From the NCBI GenBank assembly GCA_034522055.1, contig JAXHLS010000002.1, positions 1,426,001 through 1,490,000 on the forward strand: a stretch of DNA of 64,000 nucleotides. Reading direction: 5' to 3'. Under the pieces are notes generated by a model. It made no database searches. It had not been told where the DNA came from and was given only the letters and a program-made list of their open reading frames with translations. The translations under genes were made by a program, and so were the position numbers. The stretch is from Gammaproteobacteria bacterium (GTDB lineage: Bacteria; Pseudomonadota; Gammaproteobacteria; JAABTG01). Below are positions 42,540 to 50,726 of this stretch, one piece after another (within the stretch, counting starts at the first letter, position 1; each line of letters begins with the position of its first letter).

Positions 42540-43597
42540 TTCGGTGCCCCTGGGGTGTCTACGGCGCTGTACGCCTGCTGAGGGTGGTTGGGATGCTCCG
42601 GGAACCGCGCCCGGATCAACCCCACCCGCAGCATGGGTGTGATGTAGTGGTTGCGCACGCTATCGGGCTCTCTGTTCAACAATTCCGCCAGTGTTCGGAG
42701 GCTGAGGAATCGCCCAGCACACAAACTAACGATGGTGTCCCTCACTAAGGCTTTGTCGGCACGACCTTTTTCCCGCACCGGCGCCGCCATCGCCATAAGT
42801 TCCTCGTATTGTTCGGAGTCGGGCTCATAATGTTCGGAGTCGGCGTCCTTATGTTCGGAGCTTGCCTCTTCCGGGTCTGCATCCGGGAATAACTGCCCGG
42901 TTTCGAGGTGGCCCGGCAGTCGGTAACGCGTGCCACGGGCCTGGCCACTTCTGCTGAGCCAGCCATGATCCACCAACGATTTCAGATGCGTGCCGATATC
43001 CCGGGGATGCTCCCGGCAGTAAGGCTGAACATCGGCATTGCCGATCTCACCGAAGCGATGGGCCAGTAGCAGGATGATCCGATCCAACTCCGGCAACTGC
43101 GCATACGCATTCCCGACGAGTTCGCGCAACTCCCGCTCCACGGCCTCCGGAATCAGGCTGGCAAGGGGCAAGGTCAGGCTGGTTATCTCCAGATCCAGCG
43201 CCTCTGACACCAGGGGAATCAACCACTGCTGCTCGCGCCAGGCACGTAGAATCTTGGGGAAGCCCGAGCCCGACTTCTCACCTAGGCCGAGCATCTGAAA
43301 CATCTTCTGCAAGCTCGGATTGCGCGGGTCGCTGACGCCGCCTTCATACAGTCTCTCGACCGGCACGCGCAGCCGGCCGGCATTTCGGAACACGAACGCA
43401 TCCGGTCGCTTGGTGACGATGATGCCTTGTGCTGCCTCGTGGTCCGCGTGCGCAAGGGTATTGACCAGGGCCTCGCGCAACGCCTGGTGCAAATGGGTCT
43501 CCCCTACCCTGACCGACTCGCTGTCCAGCCTGAAGGGCACATTGAGCCCCTCCACAAGGCGCTCATAGGAGAAGGGGTTGGGAGGCCAACCAGGCAT
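42536..43597 (-). CDS. RecG-like/AlbA_2-HATPase_c_4 protein, N terminus lost
   Basis: 353 codons. The region LHQALREALVNTLAHADHEA is the N box of the HATPase_c_4 fold, with VFRNAGRLRVP and MFQMLGLGEKSGSGFPKIL as later ATP-binding boxes; the C-terminal half is winged-helix-like, with an unusual run of repeats in SSEHKDADSEHYEPDSEQYE. Full proteins of this type start with an AlbA_2 DNA-binding domain, which is absent. The first residues (MPGWPPNPF) come from a fused piece of hsdR read in another frame. Such genes often accompany hsdM, with which it overlaps. Confidence 0.75.
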   Translation of the reverse strand: MPGWPPNPFSYERLVEGLNVPFRLDSESVRVGETHLHQALREALVNTLAHADHEAAQGIIVTKRPDAFVFRNAGRLRVPVERLYEGGVSDPRNPSLQKMFQMLGLGEKSGSGFPKILRAWREQQWLIPLVSEALDLEITSLTLPLASLIPEAVERELRELVGNAYAQLPELDRIILLLAHRFGEIGNADVQPYCREHPRDIGTHLKSLVDHGWLSRSGQARGTRYRLPGHLETGQLFPDADPEEASSEHKDADSEHYEPDSEQYEELMAMAAPVREKGRADKALVRDTIVSLCAGRFLSLRTLAELLNREPDSVRNHYITPMLRVGLIRARFPEHPNHPQQAYSAVDTPGAPK

Positions 43598-43649
43598 TGA
43601 AGTTGGCCTGTACCCGCTCCGGAAAGGGGATTAACTCGTTGTCCTGGTA
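43585..43649 (-). repeat. Duplicated piece of hsdR 3' region
   Basis: These 65 bases match 44654-44718 closely and encode YQDNELIPFPERVQANFNAW, the same segment as in the intact hsdR (HQDNELIPFPERVQANFNAW). It is a scar of a second hsdR copy or of a rearrangement joining it to the HATPase gene. Confidence 0.8.
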
Positions 43650-43695
43650 CATTGTTGGTGGCATGCCTGTTCTGCAGCGACGTGTTCCTTTGCTC

Positions 43696-44022
43696 TCACG
43701 CGGCATGCCTCGTCGGCTTGACCGCCAGGGTGATGTGCTCGGCATCCTGAAGGGCCTTGATGACGGCGAAGAGGTTTCCCGCCGTGGGGTTGCCTTTGGG
43801 GCCGAGCATGCGCTGCAGGCTCTTGGGGGGGATGCCGGTGGCCTCCGCCAGGCGGTCGAAGGTGATGGTGGCGTTGACGTAGTCGCGCAGCATCGCCTTG
43901 CCGGTGGCGAGGTCGCCGGCGAGGAGCTCGTTGATGGCCTCGGTGAGCATGGCGGCGCGGTAGCGCGCGTCTGCCCGGGCACGGGCCTGGATGGTGTGGC
44001 GGAATTCGCGAGTGACGGCCAT
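43696..44022 (-). CDS. HigA-like antitoxin (XRE-type)
   Basis: 108 residues with a helix-turn-helix FDRLAEATGIPPKSLQRMLG in the second half, followed by NPTAGNLFAVIKALQDAEHI. That layout (HTH in a protein with a longer helical lead) fits the antitoxin partner of Gp49-like HigB toxins. It starts five bases after the toxin gene on the same strand, the toxin-first order typical of higBA. Confidence 0.8.
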   Translation of the reverse strand: MAVTREFRHTIQARARADARYRAAMLTEAINELLAGDLATGKAMLRDYVNATITFDRLAEATGIPPKSLQRMLGPKGNPTAGNLFAVIKALQDAEHITLAVKPTRHAA

Positions 44023-44027
44023 GGCGT

Positions 44028-44360
44028 TCACCTCTTGTCGCGCGCCTTGTAGTCGCGCCAGCGTCGTTGGGCCAGGCGGATGTCGGCGCCCTGGCCTTTC
44101 TTGGTCCCGCCGCCGAGCAGTATGACCAGCCGGCCGCCCTGCTGGCCGATGTAGATGCGGTAGCCGGGACCGGCGTGGATCCGGTACTCGGCCACGCCCT
44201 GGCCCACCGGCTTCACGTTGGAGAGGTTGCCCTGCTCCATGCGGTACAGGGCCGTGGTGACCTTTGCCGCCGCCGCGGGGTCGAGCCGGGCAAACCACCT
44301 GGCAAACGGCGAGGCCCCGTCCGGGTCCAGGTATTCGACGACTTTCCTTGTCGAAATCAT
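44028..44360 (-). CDS. HigB/RelE-superfamily toxin (phage Gp49-like)
   Basis: 110 residues: PFARWFARLDPAAAAKVTTA, LYRMEQGNLSNVKPVGQGVA EYRIHAGPGYRIYIG, then LVILLGGGTKKGQGADI and a basic tail. This is the RelE/ParE beta-sheet with its conserved YRI(H/Y) and K residues; Gp49-like HigB toxins cut mRNA on the ribosome. Intact. The pair lies between the intact hsdR and the duplicated hsdR piece, so it probably entered a type I restriction locus. Confidence 0.85.
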   Translation of the reverse strand: MISTRKVVEYLDPDGASPFARWFARLDPAAAAKVTTALYRMEQGNLSNVKPVGQGVAEYRIHAGPGYRIYIGQQGGRLVILLGGGTKKGQGADIRLAQRRWRDYKARDKR

Positions 44361-44363
44361 AAG

Positions 44364-44379
44364 GTAACTTATCGGTTAC
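44364..44379 (-). promoter_or_regulatory. Probable higBA operator
   Basis: GTAAC-N6-GTTAC inverted repeat (44364-44379) four bases upstream of the toxin start, downstream of a TTGACA at 44383-44388 (minus strand). Typical place for autorepression by the antitoxin. Confidence 0.5.
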
Positions 44380-44415
44380 TAATGTCAACCCGCTTAAATT
44401 GGCGTGGCGCACGCC

Positions 44416-47256
44416 TCACGCGGCGAGGCCCTCGTTCAGCTGCTCGATGATCGTCTCGAGCTCATTGCCGAACAATTGGTGGACCCTTCCCAAGCCGCCC
44501 TCCTGGGCGAAGGGCGCGTACTCGAAATCATCCGGCTCGATGCCCAGATTCGCGGCGATGTGGTCCCGGATCATCTCCAGCCAGTGAATTTGCTCCGGGC
44601 TGAACGGTTCTGGATTCCGGCCTTCGCCGGAATGACGTGTTTGTTGTTGCGTCGCCAGCCAGGCATTGAAGTTGGCCTGCACCCGCTCGGGGAAGGGGAT
44701 CAGTTCGTTGTCCTGGTGGATGGCGAAGCGCACCAGGGACACCAGGTCGGTGAGGATGCGCCTGCCGCCGGCGCCCTTGACCCTGGTGTTTTCCAAAGCG
44801 GCATAGGCCTGCCATAGCTGGGATTCGGTCCACAGGTGGGGCGGGGCCTGAATCTGGTCGGCCAGTTCCTTGATGTCGTCGAAGTTCAGGCGGGCCCTGT
44901 AGGGTTTGCTGTAGAGGATCTGCAGGGCGGTGATCTCGTCCTTGTGGTCCTCGATGAACTGCTCGAAGGACTGGACGACGCCCCGGGCGCGCTCGGTGGC
45001 CTCCGCGCTGAAGCCGGCCTCGATGACCTCGTCCTGGCTGACGTGGTCGAGGGTGATCTCGTTTTTCTTCTTCACGTCGACCAGCAGCGCTCGCAGCCCG
45101 GGGTCGTACAGGGGCTTGACGGCCTGCTGGATGATCTTGTCCCTGGCGGCCTGCAGGATCTCGTTGCTGACGGGCTGGTCGCTGTCCGGCGGTAACCCCA
45201 GGTCGGCCCTGGCCTGCTCCAGGTGACGGTCGGGATTAATGGCCTCCACCAGTCGGCGGCTGAGGTCGTTGAGCCCTAAGCCTTGGGCCAGTTCGCGGAT
45301 TTTGTTGTCGTCGTCCTCGCTCAAGCGATGCTCCATGCGGGCCAGACGGCCGGCGATGGAGGTGAGCACGGCCTCTTCGGTGTTGCCGAAGCTCACCGCC
45401 TGGAGCAGCTTTTCGAAGGAGACTGACTTTTTCTGGTCCAGGGGCCGGGAGTCCGTCTTGTCCTGCTCGCAGACCCCGACGGCGTCCACGATGACGAAGT
45501 GGTTCTTTATTTCCGCGTCCGGGGTGACGGCCCTGAGGTCGTCGCCCCGGATGACCCGCACGCCGCGGCCCTTCATCTGCTCGAAGAAGGAGCGGGACTT
45601 GACGGCGCGCATGAAGACCACGATCTCCACGGGCTTGATGTCCGTGCCGGTGGCGATCATGTCCACGGTGACGGCGATGCGCGGGAAATAGGTGTTACGG
45701 AAGTCCTTGATCAGCTGCTTGGGTGTAGCGCCGGTGGTACGGTAGGTGATCTTCTGAGCGAAGTCGTTTCCCTTGCCGAACTCCTCGCGCAGGATCTCGA
45801 CGATGTTCTCGGCATGGTTGTCGTCCTTGGCGAATACCAGGGTCTTGGGGACCTCGGTGCGCCCGGGGAAGATCTCAGTCGGGAGCTTCTCCTTAAAGGT
45901 GCGCACCACGGTGCGGATCTGGTCCGGCGTGACCACGTCGCGGTCGAGTTGCCTGGCCTCGTAGCTCAGGTCTTCGTCCAGTTCCTGCCAACGTTTCTGC
46001 CGGGTCTCGCGGTCCTGCTGCTCCACGTAGTAACCGGCCTCGACCCTTGAGCCGCCCTCTGTGATCTGGGTCTTGATGCGGTAGACGTCGTAGTTGACGT
46101 TGACGCCGTCCGCCACGGCCTGCTCGTGGGGGTATTCCATGACCAGGTTCTGGTGGAAGAAGCCGAAGGTCTGCTTGTTGGGGGTGGCGGTCAGGCCGAT
46201 GAGGTAGGCGTCGAAGTATTCGAGCACCTGGGCCCAGAGGTTGTAAATGGAACGGTGACATTCGTCGGTGACGATGATGTCGAACGCTTCTATGGGAATA
46301 CCGGGGTTGTACTCAATCGGCGGCTGCTCCTTGAACAGGCCCTCCAGACCCTGCACGGAGATCTCTTCGTCTTCCGCGGGCAGTTCCTTGCCTCTGAGCA
46401 TGGAGTACATGCGCTGGATGGTGCTGATACAGACCCGCGCCGTGGTGTCGAGGTTGTTGCTGGACAGGCGCTGGACGATGTACTCCTCGCTGAATTTGAA
46501 GTTGTTGTAGGGCGAGACGTACTGCTGGAACTCCTTGAGGGTCTGGTCGCCCAGGTTGCCGCGGTCCACCAGGAACAGCACCCGGCGGGCGCCGGCGAAC
46601 TTAATCAGGCGGTAGATGAAGTTGATGGCGGTGAAGGTCTTGCCCGAGCCGGTGGCCATCTGGATGAGGGCGCGGGGGCGGTTCTCCCTCAGGGACTGTT
46701 CCAGGTTCCGGATAGCCGTTATCTGGGCGGGCCACAGGCCTTCCTCGATGAGGCGCGGCAGGTCGTGCAACCGGGCCAGGAAGGTGGGACCCCGGTCGAG
46801 GTAATCGCCCGGCGCCTCCCTCACTCCGTGGGCGGCGTCGTCGAGCCACTGGGCCAGGGTGTCCGGCCGGTGGAAGCTGAAGGTCGACCGGGCGCGCGGC
46901 TCGGGGTCGAGGCCGTTGGTGAATTTGGTTTCCGCGCCGGTGGACTGGTAGGCGAAAGGCAACGGCTTCTGCCAGGCGGGCAGACCGTCGGGCAGACCCT
47001 CCGAATACTTCGTCGACTGGATCTCGACGCCGGTCAGGGTGTGCCCCGCCTTCTTGGCCTCAAGCACCCCGGCGGCCTTGCCATCCACGTAGAACAGATA
47101 GTCGGCGAAGCCATGGCCCGATTTCAGCGGGAACTCGCGCACGGCGACTCCGCGCCCGGCCACGATGTTGGCCTCAGAGGGGTAGGTGACGATCCAGCCT
47201 GCGGCGCGCAGCAGTCGGTCGATCTCCTCCCTTGCTTTTTCTTCTTCTCCGGTCAT
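44416..47256 (-). CDS. hsdR: Type I restriction endonuclease, HsdR subunit
   Basis: 946 residues from the ATG giving MTGEEEKAREEIDRLLRAAG; the frame is open further upstream into the tRNA fragment, which cannot be coding. The N-terminal nuclease has GFADYLFYVDGKAAGVLEAK (PD-ExK). The translocase motor has Walker A QMATGSGKTFTAINFIYRL, the DEAD-like VTDECHRSIYN, GLTATPNKQT and the RGVRVIRGDDLRAV region, with an EcoEI-type C terminus (LRALLVDVKKKNEITLDHVS). Intact, but it has no complete HsdM or HsdS partner in the window, so restriction is unlikely without partners elsewhere. Confidence 0.93.
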   Translation of the reverse strand: MTGEEEKAREEIDRLLRAAGWIVTYPSEANIVAGRGVAVREFPLKSGHGFADYLFYVDGKAAGVLEAKKAGHTLTGVEIQSTKYSEGLPDGLPAWQKPLPFAYQSTGAETKFTNGLDPEPRARSTFSFHRPDTLAQWLDDAAHGVREAPGDYLDRGPTFLARLHDLPRLIEEGLWPAQITAIRNLEQSLRENRPRALIQMATGSGKTFTAINFIYRLIKFAGARRVLFLVDRGNLGDQTLKEFQQYVSPYNNFKFSEEYIVQRLSSNNLDTTARVCISTIQRMYSMLRGKELPAEDEEISVQGLEGLFKEQPPIEYNPGIPIEAFDIIVTDECHRSIYNLWAQVLEYFDAYLIGLTATPNKQTFGFFHQNLVMEYPHEQAVADGVNVNYDVYRIKTQITEGGSRVEAGYYVEQQDRETRQKRWQELDEDLSYEARQLDRDVVTPDQIRTVVRTFKEKLPTEIFPGRTEVPKTLVFAKDDNHAENIVEILREEFGKGNDFAQKITYRTTGATPKQLIKDFRNTYFPRIAVTVDMIATGTDIKPVEIVVFMRAVKSRSFFEQMKGRGVRVIRGDDLRAVTPDAEIKNHFVIVDAVGVCEQDKTDSRPLDQKKSVSFEKLLQAVSFGNTEEAVLTSIAGRLARMEHRLSEDDDNKIRELAQGLGLNDLSRRLVEAINPDRHLEQARADLGLPPDSDQPVSNEILQAARDKIIQQAVKPLYDPGLRALLVDVKKKNEITLDHVSQDEVIEAGFSAEATERARGVVQSFEQFIEDHKDEITALQILYSKPYRARLNFDDIKELADQIQAPPHLWTESQLWQAYAALENTRVKGAGGRRILTDLVSLVRFAIHQDNELIPFPERVQANFNAWLATQQQTRHSGEGRNPEPFSPEQIHWLEMIRDHIAANLGIEPDDFEYAPFAQEGGLGRVHQLFGNELETIIEQLNEGLAA

Positions 47257-47424
47257 TCCGTGGCGCTTGTCCTGGGATAAGCGTAGCCATGCCTTGGTGG
47301 ACGTTAATCCATAAGCGGCCTGGCAGCTACTCGGCGCGGGGGCGGGAGCGGGGGCCGGGAAAGGGCAGTCGCGCCTCGCCGGGGAGGGCGGCCAAGGCCC
47401 AGGGAAATAAGGCCCTGGGAAATA

Positions 47425-47473
47425 TGGTGGGCCGTGTTGGATTCGAACCAACGACCACCTGATTAAAAGTCAA
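47425..47473 (-). repeat. tRNA-Lys (TTT) 3'-half: attachment site fragment
   Basis: The minus strand reads TTGACTTTTAATCAGGTGGT then CGTTGGTTCGAATCCAACACGG CCCACCA in order: anticodon loop CTTTTAA (anticodon TTT), variable loop, TpsiC arm with GGTTCGAATCC, acceptor strand and CCA. The sequence upstream (after 47473) does not form the 5' half: no D arm, and the anticodon stem mismatches. It is therefore an att copy of a tRNA-Lys 3' end left by integration, lying 254 bases before a tyrosine integrase. Confidence 0.88.
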
Positions 47474-47726
47474 TCAACGTGTTAAAACTTGTTCTTTCAA
47501 GCGCACGCCAGAAGGCACCGCAGAGTGATCGTAAGTAGATGTTATTGCGCATCTTTTATCCGCTATTGCCTATCATGCGCTACCAAGTCCATACTGCCCC
47601 TAACGACGGGATTCTGGTAGCCAAAAGTAGCCAGTTCACGCTTTCCTTATATTGTTCGGACCGCGTGAATGGATTCCAAACGAGCGACCGAGCCCCACCT
47701 TTGGACGTACTGATGGAAAACGAGCC

Positions 47727-49004
47727 ATGCCCACGAAACGGATCACGGACAAGACCGTCGCGGCCGCCGCTCCGCAGCAAGGTCGCCCCCGCGAGGCCAT
47801 CTTTGACGACCTGGTGACCGGGCTGTGTTTGCGAGTGGGGGCCCGTACCCGGCAATGGGTCGTGGTCTATACCCTGGCCGGCCGGAAGCAGTGGGAGACG
47901 CTAGGCAAGGCCCGCACCTGCCAGGAAGACGAGCGCCACGGCATGACGGTGGGCGAGGCCCGGGAGGCCGCCAAGAAGGCGCTGGTCGCGGCGGCCAATG
48001 GCGATGATCCCCGCGCGCGCCCCGCGGAGATCTTGCCCGAGCATGTCCGGGAAACCTTCGCGGCCGTGAAGGATGACTACATCAAATTTCACGCCAAGCC
48101 AAAGCTTAAACCCCGTACCGCCGACTCCTACCGCGGCGAGCTGAATCGGGTGGCTGCAAAGCTCGGCAAGAAACCGATCACCGCCATTTCCCGGCGCGAT
48201 GTGCTGGACATCACTGATGGCTTCGTGAAGGAAGGCAAGGGCGCCCAGGCACGCTTGGTGTACGCCATCCTTAAGTCATTCTTCAATTGGTGCGTTCAGC
48301 GGGGGATCCTCGACGCGTCGCCCATCGCCGGATTGAAGGCACCGGCCAAGGTGCCGCCGCGGGATCGGATCCTGACCGACGACGAGATCAAGGCCGTGTG
48401 GTCCGCTGCAGGGCCGCTGGAGTATCCGTTCGGGCCTTTTGTCAAACTACTACTGCTCACCGGCCAGCGGGAGACGGAGCTTGCCCACATGCGGTGGGCC
48501 GATATCGACGGTGGCGTCTGGACCATCCCCGACACCAAGCGCGGTACGATACACCGCGTTTTCCTGCCGAAGCAGGCCCTGGACATACTGAAACCTCTGC
48601 CCCGCTTCACGGGGCCCTATGTCTTTTCCGGGAGCGCAGGCAAAAACCCCGTGTCGGGTTTCTCGAGGGCCAAGCGCCGCTTGGATGCCTTCATGGAAGC
48701 GGCGGATACCACCATCGCGCCTTGGCGGTTCCACGATCTGCGCCGCACCGCCGCCTCGGGTATGGCCGCACTCAAGGTGCCACCCCACGTCATTGAGGCA
48801 ACTTTGAATCACCGGTCGGGGATCGTGTCGGGGATCGCCCGGGTCTACAACGTCCACAATTACGCTGTCGAAAGCGCGAAGGGCCTGGCAAAGTGGGCGC
48901 GCCACGTCGAGTGCCTCACCACGAACCAGAAGCCGGGCAAGGTGGTACCGTTAAAACGCGTGGGTGTAGATCTCGAACTGACCTCAACAAGTCAACGTAA
49001 GTGA
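47727..49004 (+). CDS. int: P4-type tyrosine site-specific integrase
   Basis: 425 residues from the ATG giving MPTKRITDKTVAAAAPQQGR. An N-terminal arm-binding domain is followed by the core-binding SAM-like domain (VRETFAAVKDDYIKFHAKPK) and the catalytic domain with Arg in LLTGQRETELAHMRW, the HxLR box in HDLRRTAASGM, His in LNHRS and the Tyr nucleophile in RVYN. It should recombine the element at a tRNA 3' end, matching the tRNA-Lys fragment directly upstream. An open frame starts 25 codons earlier, but this start gives the standard N terminus. Confidence 0.93.
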   Translation: MPTKRITDKTVAAAAPQQGRPREAIFDDLVTGLCLRVGARTRQWVVVYTLAGRKQWETLGKARTCQEDERHGMTVGEAREAAKKALVAAANGDDPRARPAEILPEHVRETFAAVKDDYIKFHAKPKLKPRTADSYRGELNRVAAKLGKKPITAISRRDVLDITDGFVKEGKGAQARLVYAILKSFFNWCVQRGILDASPIAGLKAPAKVPPRDRILTDDEIKAVWSAAGPLEYPFGPFVKLLLLTGQRETELAHMRWADIDGGVWTIPDTKRGTIHRVFLPKQALDILKPLPRFTGPYVFSGSAGKNPVSGFSRAKRRLDAFMEAADTTIAPWRFHDLRRTAASGMAALKVPPHVIEATLNHRSGIVSGIARVYNVHNYAVESAKGLAKWARHVECLTTNQKPGKVVPLKRVGVDLELTSTSQRK

Positions 49005-49280
49005 TCGATTTATTTCAAGTTGCACGCGGGCTTGGAATTTGCCCAGGCGATACCGATGACACTTTGTCGTGAGGGGGAGCGCAGCAGGAATAAGGAAGGG
49101 GCAGTGGACCTCTGGAATAATGTTCGGTGAGAAAGCGAAACCACTGCGGAGGGCTGCCCCAATGCCAGTATTTCACGCCGAGACCCGTCACGCCACTGCG
49201 TGCCCTATCAGCCAAAGCCTGGAGCGCCTGAAGGCGCTGCTGCGGGCGCTGCCCGAGCGCGCCGTGGTGCTGGAGGAAAT
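49005..49280. other. Junction region after the integrase
   Basis: No intact gene. A short plus-strand stretch (about 49212-49283) reads SLERLKALLRALPERAVVLE in one frame, perhaps a scrap of another gene fused at the ISL3 breakpoint. Confidence 0.3.
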
Positions 49281-49682
49281 CTGACGGACAACCAACAGCT
49301 AAAGTTACGCGACCTGCTGAAATACAACCTCAAAAGTGTGCGCGCCTACTTACTCAAGGAGCAGTTTCAGCAACGGTGGGGGTACCAATCCCCGGTATGG
49401 GCCGGCAAGTTCCTGGACGCCTGGTGCACGCAGACCATGCGCTCTCGGATCGAGCCGATGAAGAAGTTTGCCCGTACCATGCGTACCCATCGCGAGCTAG
49501 TGTTGAATTATTTCCGCGCTCGAAAGCGATTCTCCAGCGGCGTCGTGGAGGGGTTAAACAACAAGGCGAAAGTCACCATGAGAAAATCATACGGATTCCG
49601 CACCTTTCGAGCGACAGAAATCGCCTTGTATCATGCACTTGGCAAGTTGCCGGAGCCAAAACTCGCCCACAGTTTTTACTGA
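49281..49682 (+). pseudogene. ISL3-family transposase, C-terminal fragment
   Basis: About 133 codons: KLRDLLKYNLKSVRAYLLKE, WAGKFLDAWCTQTMRSRIEP, MKKFARTMRTHRELVLNYF and FSSGVVEGLNNKAKVTMRKS YGFRTF with the DDE-type catalytic Glu in VVEGLNN. The N terminus and the first two catalytic Asp are missing. Its end lies next to a truncated attC-like sequence downstream of the DUF4231 gene. Confidence 0.85.
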
Positions 49683-49693
49683 CGAGCCGATTA

Positions 49694-50149
49694 TTATACC
49701 GATTTGATCTGCTTCTTGTGCATTTTAATGTACTGCGACCAGTTACTGTTTTCCTTTGAGATCTGCGCCTCTACCCGCTTCACCAACAAATCGAAAGGTC
49801 GCTCGGCGTCGTACGGTTCGGTCTTGGTGAGAAAAAGATACTTTTCGTGCCGAAGCGCTTCACAAGTAGTGCGATATTCGATCCAATTTTCTTGGAACTT
49901 GTAAAATCCCGCGACTGCGCCCGCGGCTGCGATGGTTAAGCCAAGAACTCCCACAGTGAATTTCCTCCAAAAGCCGTCGGGCGCTATGTATCCGGCCAAG
50001 AATGGAATTGAGGCGGCAGCAATCAGTTGAAACACTTGAAGACGCTTGAACCATTTCTGATTCCACTGACTCTTGGCGTCATACCACTCAATCTGATCTT
50101 CGAGTCGATCGCGAAGATAATGCTCTTCGTCCATATGCGTTACGGACAT
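49694..50149 (-). CDS. DUF4231 (SLATT-like) two-helix membrane protein
   Basis: 151 residues. After a polar lead (LRDRLEDQIEWYDAKSQWNQ KWFK) come two hydrophobic helices (VFQLIAAASIPFLAGYI; FTVGVLGLTIAAAGAVAGFY) separated by a short loop, then a helical C terminus with ENWIEYRTTCEALRHEKYLF. This is the DUF4231 form of the SLATT fold, predicted in comparative work to be a pore-forming effector in nucleotide-signalled immunity. Its start overlaps the TIR gene by 10 bases. It is therefore the likely effector of a TIR-sensor pair. Downstream lies a piece that looks like the first part of an attC (TATAATAATCGGCTC), cut by the ISL3 fragment. Confidence 0.82.
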   Translation of the reverse strand: MSVTHMDEEHYLRDRLEDQIEWYDAKSQWNQKWFKRLQVFQLIAAASIPFLAGYIAPDGFWRKFTVGVLGLTIAAAGAVAGFYKFQENWIEYRTTCEALRHEKYLFLTKTEPYDAERPFDLLVKRVEAQISKENSNWSQYIKMHKKQIKSV

Positions 50150-50643
50150 TTTCTATTGTTCGAAAAGCGCTCGCGTTTGTTCACTATCTTTCTCGCGAGC
50201 GTTGTCCTTGCGTCAAATGCCTCTTCTACGATGCCATTGAATCCACTCTGAGAACTAGGGTATTTGTAGAACTTAGCGTATCCGGAGTCGACGTTCGCCT
50301 GAACTCGCTCTGGAAGAGACCTGAAGCTTTCCGCGAGCTGAATGGCGACGAGGCCGTTAGGGAAACCGTCAGCTGGCTGCCGAAGTGATGCCTGGACCTC
50401 CCAATCCACGTAACGGCGCGCACATGTGCATTGACCGATCAACACCAATGTTACCGTTGAGTCTTCGAGATATAGTTGGCGGATTCGACGCATCACATAG
50501 TCGGTATCATTAGAACCGATGATGTCATCAGTCATCTCCATCCCGCGTCGGATGAAATTTGCGCCAAAGGTTTGGATAAAGCGATCGACCACCGGCTTGT
50601 CCGCCTGGTGGTACGAAACAAAGCATTTTCGTCGGACTGCCAT
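50140..50643 (-). CDS. ThsB-like TIR domain protein
   Basis: 167 residues. RRKCFVSYHQADKPVVDRFI starts a TIR-like (DUF1863/ThsB) fold; GMEMTDDIIGSNDTDYVMRR IRQLYLEDSTVTLVLIG and then RRYVDWEVQASL, whose Glu is in the place of the catalytic Glu of this family, follow. ThsB proteins of the Thoeris system make a cyclic ADP-ribose-type signal on infection. No ThsA is present; instead a DUF4231 membrane gene follows with overlap. Inference: the TIR makes a signal that opens the DUF4231 channel. Confidence 0.85.
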   Translation of the reverse strand: MAVRRKCFVSYHQADKPVVDRFIQTFGANFIRRGMEMTDDIIGSNDTDYVMRRIRQLYLEDSTVTLVLIGQCTCARRYVDWEVQASLRQPADGFPNGLVAIQLAESFRSLPERVQANVDSGYAKFYKYPSSQSGFNGIVEEAFDARTTLARKIVNKRERFSNNRKCP

Positions 50644-50662
50644 GGTGGTTCTCCCTTAATCG

Positions 50663-50710
50663 GTATAACGCTTCAGTTCATCGACGGGCCTCTGCAACCG
50701 ATGGTTAGGC
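50663..50710 (-). repeat. attC-like integron recombination site 4 (minus strand)
   Basis: On the minus strand: GCCTAAC, a perfect RYYYAAC core site (50710-50704), then CATCGGTTGCAGAGGCCCGT CGATGAACTGAAGC and GTTATAC (50669-50663). The inner blocks pair imperfectly (CATCG/CGATG, GGTT.CAG/CTGAA). It stands between the truncated gene at 50727 and the TIR gene, where a cassette border is expected. At 48 bp it is shorter than usual. Confidence 0.5.
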
Positions 50711-50726
50711 GTCATGCGGCTCACCA

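Noticed and set aside
47425-47473. Functional tRNA-Lys gene
   Set aside because: Only the 3' half is present; no D arm or 5' acceptor strand can be found upstream.
49694-50643. Thoeris system
   Set aside because: The TIR gene is ThsB-like, but there is no ThsA (SIR2 or Macro/SLOG-TM) gene; the neighbour is DUF4231, so it is described as a distinct pair.
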